This document shows positions 39,915 through 48,750 of a stretch of 48,750 nucleotides of DNA, piece by piece. Source of the stretch: Oscillospiraceae bacterium (lineage in GTDB: Bacteria; Bacillota; Clostridia; Oscillospirales; Oscillospiraceae); contig JAFQFH010000056.1 of NCBI GenBank assembly GCA_017398685.1, positions 1-48,750 of the forward strand. The letters are read 5' to 3'. Below the pieces are notes generated by a model. That model was given only the letters and a program-made list of their open reading frames with translations, had not been told where the DNA came from and searched no databases. The first letter of the stretch is position 1. Every line of letters begins with the position of its first letter. The translations under genes were made by a program, and so were the position numbers.

Positions 39915-40027
39915 CGTGGTGCGCAGTGCATCGCTTTTTTGAGCATTATTTATAATTTTAATGTAAAATGACGAAGAAAGGGCATGAAGACCGGTGCATT
40001 TTCGGCATACAATTGTGCATATTATAC

Positions 40028-40056
40028 TTGAAATAGAGACTTTATTGGAGTAAAAT
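40028..40056 (+). promoter_or_regulatory. Promoter of the V-type ATPase operon
   Basis: TTGAAA (40028-40033), 17-bp spacer, TAAAAT (40051-40056). Transcription near 40063, with a leader of about 56 nt. The preceding 115 bp are AT-rich and hold no recognised gene. Confidence 0.65.
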
Positions 40057-40118
40057 ACTATTGTTTGAAACTTGTCAATTTTGTTTCATTTTTATCATGC
40101 AGAAAAGGGGGTGAGCCG

Positions 40119-40433
40119 GTGTCATTTGAAGCACTTGCAAACATCACTCAGGCTGAAGCGGATGCAAAAGCCGCTGTAGTGCAGGCGGAGGCCAAAGCCA
40201 GACAGATGGTGGCCGATGCTGTCGCTGCCGGTAAGGCAGCAGTGGAAGCTGCTTTGGCAAAGGCGGATGGCGAACTTGAACAGCTTCGCCGTCAGGCGGA
40301 CGAAAAGGCAATGGTCGCAGCTGGCGGACTTTCGGGAGAACTTGAAAGTCAGAAAGCCGCTCTTTGTGCCTTGGCAGACGAAAAGCTTGACCAAGCAGCA
40401 ACTCTTGTAGTGGAAAGGATAGTGAACAGCTAA
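40119..40433 (+). CDS. V/A-type ATPase peripheral-stalk subunit (H/G)
   Basis: A 104-residue protein, almost wholly alpha-helical and Ala/Glu/Lys-rich (TQAEADAKAAVVQAEAKARQ), the pattern of the stalk subunit that pairs with subunit E. The start is GTG at 40119, supported by AAGGGGGTG 7 nt upstream; an earlier start would include a poorly matching AT-rich stretch. It is the first gene of the ATPase operon and its stop touches the next ATG. Confidence 0.82.
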   Translation: MSFEALANITQAEADAKAAVVQAEAKARQMVADAVAAGKAAVEAALAKADGELEQLRRQADEKAMVAAGGLSGELESQKAALCALADEKLDQAATLVVERIVNS

Positions 40434-42422
40434 ATGGCCATTGTAAAAATGAAAAAACTGCGGCTCATGGCTGTCCGCTCCAAAAAGGATGCGCTTTTGA
40501 GAGAACTTATTCAGCACGGCTGCGTTGAGTTTGCCGAGCTGGAGGGCGAGGTGAGGGAGGCTCAGTACAGCGAGCTTCTCAGCCGGGAGGACACAAAGCT
40601 GATGAGCTACAAGTCACAGCATGCCTCTCTCAGTCATGCCATCGCGATTCTGGACAAATACGTTCCCGCCAAAAGCAAGCTTCTCTCGGCAAAGCCCGAG
40701 GTGGCAGGAAGCGTACTTCTGGACGAAAGCGGGCTTAACGGCGCATTGAAGGTGGCATCTGCCATCGAAGGCAATGACGAGGCCGTCAAGCGCATCAGCG
40801 CGGAGGAGAGCCGCCAGCGGGGTGTTGTGGAGTCGCTCCAGCCCTGGATGGGTCTGGATATGCCCCTGAACAAGGAAGGCACCGGGCGCACCGCAATACT
40901 TCTTGGTACGCTTTCCGCAAAGCTTTCCGCAGAGGATGTGAAAAATGCCCTGCGTGAAGCCAGCGAGGAGGCGGAGCTTTTCCAGGTGTCTCAGGATAAG
41001 AGCTGCTACTATGTGGTGCTGGTGTGCATCCGTGAGGATCTGCCCGCCGTGCAGGATTGTCTGCGTGGCTTCGGCTTTACAGCGGCTGCTGTGTCCGGCA
41101 TGAACGGTACGCCCAGAGAATGCCTTGGCAAAGCCGAGCTTGCACTTCGTGAGCTTGCCGATGAGAAGGCCGCCTGCATTGCCCAGATCGAGGGCGAGTC
41201 TGTCCGTCGTGACGAGCTGAAGCTGGCCTGCGACAGAATGAGCACCAAGATCGCCCTTGCTGAGGCGGAGGGCATGCTCTATGGCACCGGGTCCGTTGTG
41301 CTCATGGAGGGCTGGATGCCCGCCGAGCGCGAGGAGCAGATGGCGCGTGTATTTGAAAAGTACGACTGCGCCTGGGACAGCTGCGATCCGGAGGAGGGAG
41401 AATATCCCAATGTTCCGGTACAACTGAAAAACAACAAATTTACAAACGCATTGAACATGGTCACCAATATGTACAGCCTTCCGGCTTACGGCAGTGTTGA
41501 CCCCAACCCCTTGATGGCGCCCTTCTTCATTCTGTTCTACGGACTGATGATGGCGGATATCGGCTACGGCCTTATCATGATTGCCGCGGCTCTGGTCGCC
41601 ATGAAGAAGATAAAGCCCAAGGCGGGCACTCTGGCCTTCTGCCAGTTGCTGCTCTACGGCGGCATCTCCACTTTGGTCTTCGGCGCACTCACCGGCGGTC
41701 TTTTCGGTGACGCTCCCTACAGACTGGTGCATATGTTCAATCCCGAAAGCACATGGGAGGGCCTGCCCTATCTCTTCAGCCCCGTCAGAGACAGTAACAT
41801 GGTGCTCTACGGCGCAATGGTTCTGGGCTTTATCCACCTCAACGCCGGTATGATCGTCAGCTTTGTACAGAAGAAAAAGCGCGGCAATCTGATGGACGGT
41901 ATCTTTGAGGAAGGCCCCATGTGGGTGATTTTCCTTGGCGGCGGCATGGCTGTGCTGAAGCTTCTGGGGCTTGACTTCATGCTTATGCCCGGTCTTGTGG
42001 TGCTGGGTATCGGCGTGGTGATGCTCCTTTACGGTGCAGGCCGTCACTCCAAGGGCTTCGGCAAGGTGACAGCGGCCTTCGGGCTTATCTACAACACCCT
42101 CACCGGCTGGTTCGGCGACATACTCAGCTACTCGCGTATAATGGCGCTGATGCTGGCAGGCGGCGTTGTAGGTCAGGTGTTCAACACCATCGCGGCAATG
42201 CCCGCAGAAGGCTCCGGGGCAAATTTCGTCACCGTTACCGTATTCTTCCTTATCTTTATTGTGGGCCATGTCCTCAACTTCGGTCTGAACCTTCTGGGCT
42301 GCTTTGTCCATGACCTTCGTCTTCAGTGCCTGGAGTTCTTCGGCAAGTTCTACGAGGACGGCGGAAAGCCCTTCCAGCCCCTCAAGGTCAGAAGTAAGTA
42401 CGTCAGCGCAAAAGAAAACTGA
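40434..42422 (+). CDS. ntpI: V/A-type ATPase subunit I (a), membrane stator
   Basis: A 662-residue protein. Residues about 1-340 form a soluble, helical collar-binding arm. The C-terminal half has about seven to eight membrane helices and includes FFILFYGLMMADIGYGLIMI and GDILSYSRIMALMLAGG, which holds the conserved arginine that faces the rotor. Together with K it forms the ion path. ATG follows the previous stop with no gap. Length matches the family. Confidence 0.95.
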   Translation: MAIVKMKKLRLMAVRSKKDALLRELIQHGCVEFAELEGEVREAQYSELLSREDTKLMSYKSQHASLSHAIAILDKYVPAKSKLLSAKPEVAGSVLLDESGLNGALKVASAIEGNDEAVKRISAEESRQRGVVESLQPWMGLDMPLNKEGTGRTAILLGTLSAKLSAEDVKNALREASEEAELFQVSQDKSCYYVVLVCIREDLPAVQDCLRGFGFTAAAVSGMNGTPRECLGKAELALRELADEKAACIAQIEGESVRRDELKLACDRMSTKIALAEAEGMLYGTGSVVLMEGWMPAEREEQMARVFEKYDCAWDSCDPEEGEYPNVPVQLKNNKFTNALNMVTNMYSLPAYGSVDPNPLMAPFFILFYGLMMADIGYGLIMIAAALVAMKKIKPKAGTLAFCQLLLYGGISTLVFGALTGGLFGDAPYRLVHMFNPESTWEGLPYLFSPVRDSNMVLYGAMVLGFIHLNAGMIVSFVQKKKRGNLMDGIFEEGPMWVIFLGGGMAVLKLLGLDFMLMPGLVVLGIGVVMLLYGAGRHSKGFGKVTAAFGLIYNTLTGWFGDILSYSRIMALMLAGGVVGQVFNTIAAMPAEGSGANFVTVTVFFLIFIVGHVLNFGLNLLGCFVHDLRLQCLEFFGKFYEDGGKPFQPLKVRSKYVSAKEN

Positions 42423-42437
42423 CTTAATTATTTATAA

Positions 42438-42944
<507 letters not shown>

Positions 42945-42986
42945 TTTTGACCCCGGCACCCAATACTTACATAGACAGGAGAAACT

Positions 42987-43574
42987 ATGAAAGGCACTGA
43001 AAAAATAATCGCGCATATCCTGGCCGATGCCAAGGAGCAGGCCGACGCGATACTCGCTCAGGCAGAGCAGCAGTGCGCGGATATCAGGGCAGAGTACGAT
43101 GCAAAGGCCAAGGAAGCCTACACCGAAAGGATCCGCAGGGGCGTAGCCGACTGTCAGGACAGAGTTGACAGCATGGACCGTATCGCCCGCATGGAAGCCA
43201 GAAAGGGTATTCTGGCTCTCAAGCAGCAGAAGGTGTCTGACTCCTTTGATCTGGCCTGCGAGAAGATCGTAAATCTCCCTGCCGAGCAGTATACAGCCTT
43301 TTTGGCAAAGCTTGCGGCAAAGGCCTCCGTCACCGGCGATGAGGAGATAGTCCTCAACGCAAAGGACGCTTCCGCTGTAGGCAGCGCCGTGGTGGATGGG
43401 GCAAACGCCCTTCTGGGCAATGGAAAGCTCAGCCTTTCCAAAAAGACCGGTTCCTTTGCCGGCGGCCTTATCCTCCGTCGCGGCAGCATCGAGGCAAACT
43501 GCACGGCTGAGCTTCTTGTGGAGCTTTGCCGCAGCGAGATGTCCGCCCAGATCGCCAAGCTCCTTTTCGCATAA
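42987..43574 (+). CDS. ntpE: V/A-type ATPase subunit E, peripheral stalk
   Basis: A 195-residue protein. The N-terminal 90 residues are a long charged helix (ILADAKEQADAILAQAEQQC) that pairs with the H/G subunit; the C-terminal globular part (VVDGANALLG, KTGSFAGGLILRRGSIEANC) binds the head. Ribosome site CAGGAG lies upstream. It follows ntpK by 42 nt. Confidence 0.93.
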   Translation: MKGTEKIIAHILADAKEQADAILAQAEQQCADIRAEYDAKAKEAYTERIRRGVADCQDRVDSMDRIARMEARKGILALKQQKVSDSFDLACEKIVNLPAEQYTAFLAKLAAKASVTGDEEIVLNAKDASAVGSAVVDGANALLGNGKLSLSKKTGSFAGGLILRRGSIEANCTAELLVELCRSEMSAQIAKLLFA

Positions 43575-43613
43575 TGGCGCGGCCATATAATCCCGAAAGA
43601 GGGAGGGAAAGTT

Positions 43614-44606
43614 TTGTCTAAGAAAAAAGAAGCGTATCTGTGCTTATCCGCAATGCTCCGCGCAAGAGAGCCCAAGCTTCTCAATGCCGACCGTGCCGCA
43701 CGCATGGTGGAGGCTGCATCCTACGAGGATGCTGCCAAGCAGCTGGGTGACTGCGGCTATGGGGATATGTCCCAGATGAACGCCAAAGAGGTGGAGGCGT
43801 ATCTGGCCGAAAGGCGAAGCGAGATCTTTGCCGAGCTGGACCGCCTTGCCCCTGATAAACTGATAGTTGACGTATTTCGCATGAAGTACGACTATCATAA
43901 CGCCAAGACCATCATCAAGGCCGAGGCCATGGGTCAGGACGCAATGCGCCTTATGAGCGGCTGCGGCCGCATAAGCCCCAAGGCCATGCTGGAGCTTTAC
44001 AATGAGGAGAAATACTCTCAGCTGCCCAAAATTCTGGGCGAAGCTCTGGAAGAGGCCAAGACCACTCTGGCCCGCACCGCAAACCCCCAGCTGGCAGACT
44101 TCATTCTTGACAAGGCCTACTTTGCCGAGATAAAAGAGGCTGCCAGGGCTATTGACTGCCCCTATCTTGACGGTTATGCCGCCATTCTCACCGACAGCAC
44201 CAATCTCAAGAGCGCCGTGCGTACTCTGCGCATGGGCAAGGACATGGACTTTATGGACTTTGCCCTTATCCCCGGCGGCTCTGTGGACACTGACAGGATC
44301 GTCAATGCCGGTGACAAGGAGGGTATCAGCGCCCTTTATGCCCACGGTCTTCTGGAAAAGGCTGCGGCGCTGGGCGCCGAGGCTGCCGAGGGCGGCAGCA
44401 TGACAGCCTTTGAGCTGGCCTGTGACAACGCCGTAAACGCCTATCTTCAGAAGGCAAAACTGGTAAGCTACGGCCCCGAGGCGCTTATTGCCTACCTTGC
44501 CGCAGTAGAGGGCGAGGTCACGGCGGTGCGAATGATCCTTACGGGCAGACTTGCAGGCATCGAGCCTCAGGTCATCCGGGAAAGGCTGCGTGATCTTTAT
44601 GCTTAA
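43614..44606 (+). CDS. ntpC: V/A-type ATPase subunit C (d), rotor-axle connector
   Basis: A 330-residue helical protein of the V-ATPase C/AC39 family that links the rotor ring to the central axle. Conserved pieces are LDRLAPDKLIVDVFRMKYDY-HNAKTIIKA and the C-terminal AYLAAVEGEVTAVRMILTGR. The start is TTG with GGGAGG upstream. Its end overlaps the ntpF start by eight bases. Confidence 0.93.
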   Translation: MSKKKEAYLCLSAMLRAREPKLLNADRAARMVEAASYEDAAKQLGDCGYGDMSQMNAKEVEAYLAERRSEIFAELDRLAPDKLIVDVFRMKYDYHNAKTIIKAEAMGQDAMRLMSGCGRISPKAMLELYNEEKYSQLPKILGEALEEAKTTLARTANPQLADFILDKAYFAEIKEAARAIDCPYLDGYAAILTDSTNLKSAVRTLRMGKDMDFMDFALIPGGSVDTDRIVNAGDKEGISALYAHGLLEKAAALGAEAAEGGSMTAFELACDNAVNAYLQKAKLVSYGPEALIAYLAAVEGEVTAVRMILTGRLAGIEPQVIRERLRDLYA

Positions 44607-44919
44607 AATTGCAGTTATCGGCGGCAGAGAGACCGTCATGGGCTTCAAGGCTCTGGGTCTTGAGACCTATCCTGTGCTGGATGCATCCGAAGCCTCCCAG
44701 ACCCTGCGCAAGCTCACCCGTGAAAGTGCGGACTATGCCATCATCTACATTGAGGAAAATCTGGCTGTCCAGCTTTCAGGAGAGATAAACAAGTTCAAGG
44801 ACAGCCCCACCCCCGCGATCATCCTCATCCCCGGCAGAGAGGGCTCCATGGGCCTTGGCCTGTCCGCTCTCCACGAGGCTGTTGAGCGCGCGGTCGGCAC
44901 CAATATTCTGGGCGACTAA
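44599..44919 (+). CDS. ntpF: V/A-type ATPase subunit F
   Basis: A 106-residue protein starting MLKIAVIGGRETVMGFKALG, the usual subunit F opening, with YAIIYIEENLA and TPAIILIPGREGSMGLGLS. It sits on the central axle with subunit D. The ATG at 44599 overlaps the ntpC stop, so translation is coupled. Normal length. Confidence 0.93.
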   Translation: MLKIAVIGGRETVMGFKALGLETYPVLDASEASQTLRKLTRESADYAIIYIEENLAVQLSGEINKFKDSPTPAIILIPGREGSMGLGLSALHEAVERAVGTNILGD

Positions 44920-44945
44920 AATTATTCTAACTCCTCATACAGTAG

Positions 44946-44977
44946 GAAGTGCTTGTACGGCACAGCCAAAGCGCTTC
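44946..44977 (+). promoter_or_regulatory. Intercistronic hairpin before ntpA
   Basis: GAAGTGCTT/AAGCGCTTC (one G-U pair) with a 14-nt loop and no T-run. It may protect the downstream mRNA or tune the A:B head expression. Confidence 0.35.
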
Positions 44978-44997
44978 TGACGAAAGGAAGGTATTAA

Positions 44998-46767
44998 ATG
45001 AGCGGAACTATTACAAAAGTTTCCGGACCGCTTGTTGTGGCAGAGGGTCTTGCGGACGCCAACGTCTCCGACGTTGTCCGTGTCGGCTCTCAGCGCCTGA
45101 TAGGCGAGATCCTTAATATGACCGGCGACAAGGCTTCCATTCAGGTCTACGAGGAGACCTCCGGCCTTGGCCCCGGCGCCGTGGTTGAGACCACCGGTTT
45201 CCCCATGTCCGTGGAACTGGGCCCCGGTATGCTGGACAATATCTATGACGGTATCCAGCGTCCTCTGCCCGCCATGCGTGAAGTCTCCGGCGACTCTATC
45301 TCCCGCGGCATTGACGTTCCCGCACTGGACAGAGAGAAGAAGTGGGACTTTGTCCCCGTTGCCAAAGTGGGCGATAAGCTTGCAGGCGGCGATGTTCTCG
45401 GTACCGTGCAGGAAACCAGCGCCATCCTCCACAAGATCATGGTGCCCCCCGGAATTTCCGGCGAACTTATAAGCATTGAGTCCGGCGAGCACGTCGTTAC
45501 CGACATTATCGCCGTTATCAAGGACGCAAAGGGCGTGGAGCACAAGCTTGCAATGCTGCAGCGCTGGCCCGTCCGTATTGCCAGACCCTACTCCAAAAAG
45601 TACGTGCCCAGCCGCCCCATGAACTCCGGCCAGCGTATCATCGACACCCTCTTCCCCATCACCAAGGGTGGTACTGCCGCAGTTCCCGGCCCCTTCGGCT
45701 CCGGTAAGACCGTTGTTCAGCACCAGCTGGCAAAGTGGTCCGACGTGGACATCGTTATCTACATAGGCTGCGGCGAGCGCGGCAATGAGATGACCGACGT
45801 TCTTATGGAGTTCCCCGAACTGAAAGACCCCAGAAACGGCGAGCCTCTCATGAAGCGCACCGTTCTTATCGCCAACACCTCCGACATGCCCGTTGCCGCC
45901 CGTGAAGCCTCCATCTACACCGGCATCACCATCGCAGAGTACTTCCGCGACATGGGCTACGACGTGGCTGTTCTGGCTGACTCTACCTCCCGCTGGGCCG
46001 AGGCTCTGCGTGAGATGTCCGGTCGTCTGGAAGAGATGCCCGGTGAGGAAGGCTACCCTGCATATCTGGCCTCCCGTCTGTCCCAGTTCTATGAAAGAGC
46101 CGGCGTTGTTGAGTGCCTTGGCTCCGAGGACCGTCAGGGCTCCGTTACCGCTATCGGCGCTGTGTCTCCTCCGGGCGGTGACCTTTCCGAGCCTGTTGCT
46201 CAGGCCACCATGCGTATAGTCAAGGTCTTCTGGGCACTGGACTCCAGCCTTGCCTATGCCCGTCACTTCCCCGCCATCAACTGGCTGACCTCCTACTCCC
46301 TGTATCTGGACAATCTGGGTGCATGGTACACCGAGCAGTTCGGCGAGGCTTATATGGCCAACCGCGAGAAGGCCATGCATATCCTCCAGGAAGAAAGCGA
46401 ACTGCAGGAGATCGTCCGTCTCGTCGGTCAGGACGCTCTGTCCCCCGCTGACAGACTCACCATGGAGACTGCCAAGATGATCCGTGAGGACTTTTTGCAG
46501 CAGAACGCATTTGTGGACGAGGATGCTTATTCCTCCTACGCAAAGCAGTTCAGACTGCTGGATATGGTTCTCCAGTATGACGCGCTCTGCCGCGACGCTC
46601 TTGCCAAGAACGCCGACATGAACGGCCTTTTCGCCATTGAGGCCCGCGAGAAGATAGGCCGTGCCAAGATGGCAGATGCCGCTACCTTTGAAGCTGATTA
46701 CGACGCCATCGCAGCCCAGATGAAGGCTGAGATCGAGGCTGTCATTGCCGGAGGTGAGGAAGTATGA
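44998..46767 (+). CDS. ntpA: V/A-type ATPase catalytic subunit A
   Basis: A 589-residue catalytic subunit. The P-loop is [11 protein letters not shown] (residues about 231-241). [33 protein letters not shown] and the roughly 90-residue non-homologous insert before the P-loop are typical of V/A-type A subunits rather than F-type beta. It hydrolyses or makes ATP in the A3B3 head. Codon use is strongly biased, as for a highly expressed gene. AAGGAAGG precedes the ATG. Its stop overlaps the ntpB start by four bases. Confidence 0.97.
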   Translation: MSGTITKVSGPLVVAEGLADANVSDVVRVGSQRLIGEILNMTGDKASIQVYEETSGLGPGAVVETTGFPMSVELGPGMLDNIYDGIQRPLPAMREVSGDSISRGIDVPALDREKKWDFVPVAKVGDKLAGGDVLGTVQETSAILHKIMVPPGISGELISIESGEHVVTDIIAVIKDAKGVEHKLAMLQRWPVRIARPYSKKYVPSRPMNSGQRIIDTLFPITKGGTAAVPGPFGSGKTVVQHQLAKWSDVDIVIYIGCGERGNEMTDVLMEFPELKDPRNGEPLMKRTVLIANTSDMPVAAREASIYTGITIAEYFRDMGYDVAVLADSTSRWAEALREMSGRLEEMPGEEGYPAYLASRLSQFYERAGVVECLGSEDRQGSVTAIGAVSPPGGDLSEPVAQATMRIVKVFWALDSSLAYARHFPAINWLTSYSLYLDNLGAWYTEQFGEAYMANREKAMHILQEESELQEIVRLVGQDALSPADRLTMETAKMIREDFLQQNAFVDEDAYSSYAKQFRLLDMVLQYDALCRDALAKNADMNGLFAIEAREKIGRAKMADAATFEADYDAIAAQMKAEIEAVIAGGEEV

Positions 46768-48137
46768 TCAAAGAGTATAAGACTATAAGAGAGATAGCAA
46801 GCCCTCTGATGATAGTTGACAACGTTGAGGGCGTCACCTACGACGAGCTTGGCGAAATCGAGCTTCCCAACGGCGAAGTACGCCGCTGCAAGGTGCTTGA
46901 AGTTGAAGGCAGCAAGGCAGTTGTTCAGCTGTTCGAGTCTGCACAGGGCATCAACCTTGCCCAGTCCAAGGTCCGTTTCCTTGGTCATCCCCAGCAGCTG
47001 GCAGTGTCTGAGGACATGCTGGGCCGTGTTTTCAACGGCATGGGCATGCCCATCGACGGCGGCCCCGAAATTCTGGCAGACGCACATATGGACATCAACG
47101 GTCTGCCCATGAACCCCGCCGCCCGCGCCTACCCCGCAGAGTTTATCCAGACCGGCGTTTCCACCATCGACGGCCTGAACACCCTCGTCCGCGGCCAGAA
47201 GCTGCCCATATTCTCCGGCTCCGGTCTGCCCCACGCAGCACTGGCTGCCCAGATCGCCCGTCAGGCAAGAGTTCTGGGTGACAATGAGACCTTCGCCGTC
47301 GTCTTCGCCGCCATCGGTATCACCTTTGAGGAGTCCGAGTACTTCATCAACGACTTCCGCCGTACCGGCGCTATCGACCGTACTGTGGTCTTCTCCAACC
47401 TTGCAAACGACCCCGCCGTTGAGCGTATCGCCACTCCCCGTATGGCCCTGACCGCTGCTGAGTATCTGGCATTTGAGAAGGACATGCAGGTTCTGGTTAT
47501 CCTCACCGACATCACCAACTACGCCGAAGCTCTCCGTGAAGTTTCCGCTGCAAAGAAGGAAGTTCCCGGCCGCCGCGGCTACCCCGGCTACCTGTACACC
47601 GACCTTGCAACTCTCTATGAGCGCGCAGGCCGCCGTCAGGGCAAGAAGGGCTCCATCACCATGATCCCCATCCTCACCATGCCCGAAGACGACAAGACCC
47701 ACCCCATCCCCGACCTGACCGGCTACATCACCGAGGGCCAGATAATCCTCAGCCGTGAGCTGCACCGCAAGGGTATAGTTCCTCCCGTGGACGTTCTGCC
47801 TTCTCTGAGCCGTCTGAAGGACAAGGGTATCGGCACCGGCAAGACCCGCGAGGACCATGCCGGCACCATGAACCAGCTCTTCGCCGGTTACTCCCGCGGC
47901 AAGGACGCCAAGGAACTGATGACCATTCTGGGCGAGGCAGCCCTCTCCGAGGACGATAAGCTCTACGCCAAGTTCGCCGAGGAGTTTGAGAAGGTCTACG
48001 TCAGCCAGGGCAACACCACCAACCGCTCCATTGAGGACACCCTCAATATCGGCTGGGAGCTGCTGAGCATCCTGCCCAAGCGCGAGCTCAAGCGTATCAA
48101 GCCCGAGTACATCGAAAAGTACCTGCCCAAGAAGTAA
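46764..48137 (+). CDS. ntpB: V/A-type ATPase regulatory subunit B
   Basis: A 457-residue non-catalytic head subunit. At the P-loop position it has [20 protein letters not shown], without the GKT lysine, as is normal for [34 protein letters not shown] and [20 protein letters not shown] are conserved. It begins in an ATGA overlap with ntpA, ensuring equal synthesis of A and B. Confidence 0.97.
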   Translation: MIKEYKTIREIASPLMIVDNVEGVTYDELGEIELPNGEVRRCKVLEVEGSKAVVQLFESAQGINLAQSKVRFLGHPQQLAVSEDMLGRVFNGMGMPIDGGPEILADAHMDINGLPMNPAARAYPAEFIQTGVSTIDGLNTLVRGQKLPIFSGSGLPHAALAAQIARQARVLGDNETFAVVFAAIGITFEESEYFINDFRRTGAIDRTVVFSNLANDPAVERIATPRMALTAAEYLAFEKDMQVLVILTDITNYAEALREVSAAKKEVPGRRGYPGYLYTDLATLYERAGRRQGKKGSITMIPILTMPEDDKTHPIPDLTGYITEGQIILSRELHRKGIVPPVDVLPSLSRLKDKGIGTGKTREDHAGTMNQLFAGYSRGKDAKELMTILGEAALSEDDKLYAKFAEEFEKVYVSQGNTTNRSIEDTLNIGWELLSILPKRELKRIKPEYIEKYLPKK

Positions 48138-48171
48138 AACCCAAACTATCATTTTACGGAGGTGATGCTTT

Positions 48172-48750
48172 TTGGCAAGCACTGCTATAACCCCGACCAG
48201 AATGGTGCTCAACCAGCTCAAGGGCCGTCTCAAGACCGCCCGGCGCGGCCACAAGCTCCTTAAGGACAAGCGCGACGAGCTGATGCGGCAGTTTATGGAC
48301 GTGGTAAAGCTCAATAAGCAGCTTCGTACCCGCGTTGAGGAGGGGCTTACCGCAGCCTTCGGCTCTCTGCAGGTGGCCAGTGCCATCATGTCCCCGGAGA
48401 TGCTGGAGCAGGCGCTGCTCTATCCCCGCCAGAGCGTGGAGCTGGGCTTGAAGTACAAGAACATCATGAGCGTAAACGTCCCCGTTTACTCTTTTGAGAC
48501 CAAGAATAACGATCCCAGTGAGATCTACCCCTACGGCTTTGCCCAGACCTCCGGTGAACTGGATGACGCTCTGGACAAGCTGGCAAAGGTCTTTGAGGAT
48601 ATGCTGGAGCTGGCACAGGTGGAAAAGACCATGCAGCTTCTGGCGGAGGAGATAGAAAAGACCCGCCGCCGCGTCAATGCTCTGGAGTATGTCATGATTC
48701 CTGAGCTTGAGGGCAACATCAAGTATATCTCCATGAAGCTGTCTGAAAAC
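48172..48750 (+). CDS. ntpD: V/A-type ATPase subunit D, central axle (partial at right edge)
   Basis: 193 codons are present, open at the window end. ITPTRMVLNQLKGRLKTARR and GHKLLKDKRDELMRQFMDVV are the conserved N-terminal helix of subunit D, which turns inside the A3B3 head. RRRVNALEYVMIPELEGNIK near the end is the C-terminal signature, so only about 15-20 residues are probably missing. TTG start with GGAGGTG 7 nt upstream; the ATG at 48165 is out of frame. Confidence 0.94.
   Translation, partial: MASTAITPTRMVLNQLKGRLKTARRGHKLLKDKRDELMRQFMDVVKLNKQLRTRVEEGLTAAFGSLQVASAIMSPEMLEQALLYPRQSVELGLKYKNIMSVNVPVYSFETKNNDPSEIYPYGFAQTSGELDDALDKLAKVFEDMLELAQVEKTMQLLAEEIEKTRRRVNALEYVMIPELEGNIKYISMKLSEN

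Noticed and set aside
40614-42311. A 565-codon open frame opposite ntpI
   Set aside because: It is antisense to a well-conserved ATPase subunit and shows no motif or start signal.
46764-48137. ntpB as an inactive ATPase because the P-loop lysine is missing
   Set aside because: Loss of the P-loop is normal for the non-catalytic B subunit.

Overview
The window looks like a chromosomal segment from a Gram-positive, spore-forming Clostridia member, most likely near Oscillospiraceae/Ruminococcaceae. Evidence: an apparently mid-range GC content (judged by eye), rplQ directly after rpoA, a RicT (YaaT) homologue next to holB, a YpeB-type germination protein, an ACT-domain PheB homologue, Msm/Ugp-type sugar ABC genes without an ATPase, lipoproteins with an L-C-A-C lipobox, and a bacterial V/A-type ATPase operon. 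The family-level placement is inference. No tRNA, rRNA, CRISPR array, prophage or intact insertion sequence was recognised.

Layout. 1-509: end of rpoA, rplQ and two tandem terminators. 585-5900: a run of four plus-strand genes (Nudix hydrolase, metallo-beta-lactamase-fold hydrolase, UMF1/Atg22-type MFS protein, and an 862-residue acyl-activating enzyme/carrier/PlsC acyltransferase fusion). 6004-7528: threonine-aldolase-like enzyme and a pyridoxamine-oxidase-fold protein. 7689-17156: a sialic-acid (or related amino-sugar) catabolic locus arranged around a divergent promoter. To the left lie a ROK kinase, an SGNH esterase and a DUF624 membrane protein; to the right lie N-acylglucosamine 2-epimerase, an RpiR regulator, a lipoprotein binding protein, two permeases and N-acetylneuraminate lyase. 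17265-18221: a D-2-hydroxyacid dehydrogenase. 18382-24843: the aspartate/threonine pathway, with pheB-thrC-thrB on the minus strand and hom, aspartokinase and asd on the plus strand. 24888-28862: two large, poorly known lipoproteins read divergently. 28973-30697: PAP2 phosphatase with a long disordered tail. 30934-33107: holB and ricT. 33157-34630: a YfcE-type phosphoesterase and three small unknown coupled genes. 34682-38474: a WecA/TagO-type transferase, trpS and gltX. 38551-39822: ypeB-like gene. 40119 to the right edge: V-type ATPase operon H-I-K-E-C-F-A-B-D, with D cut by the window end.

How it works together. The sugar locus encodes a self-contained route: ABC import, optional de-O-acetylation, cleavage of Neu5Ac to ManNAc and pyruvate, 2-epimerisation to GlcNAc and phosphorylation by a ROK kinase, under an RpiR regulator. 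Similar palindromes GAAAA-N3-TTTTC lie at the epimerase promoter and the binding-protein promoter. The ATPase rotor subunit keeps the residues that bind sodium in Enterococcus hirae NtpK, so the enzyme is predicted to move Na+.

The most unusual items are: (a) two roughly 147-bp copies of a composite repeat that carries a terminator, each filling a 160-bp convergent intergenic gap; (b) the MFS plus acyl-activation/carrier/acyltransferase pair, a possible LplT-Aas-like lipid repair module; (c) the PAP2 protein with repeated GSIE-type motifs in its tail; (d) the three-gene small-protein operon. All functions are read from sequence only.
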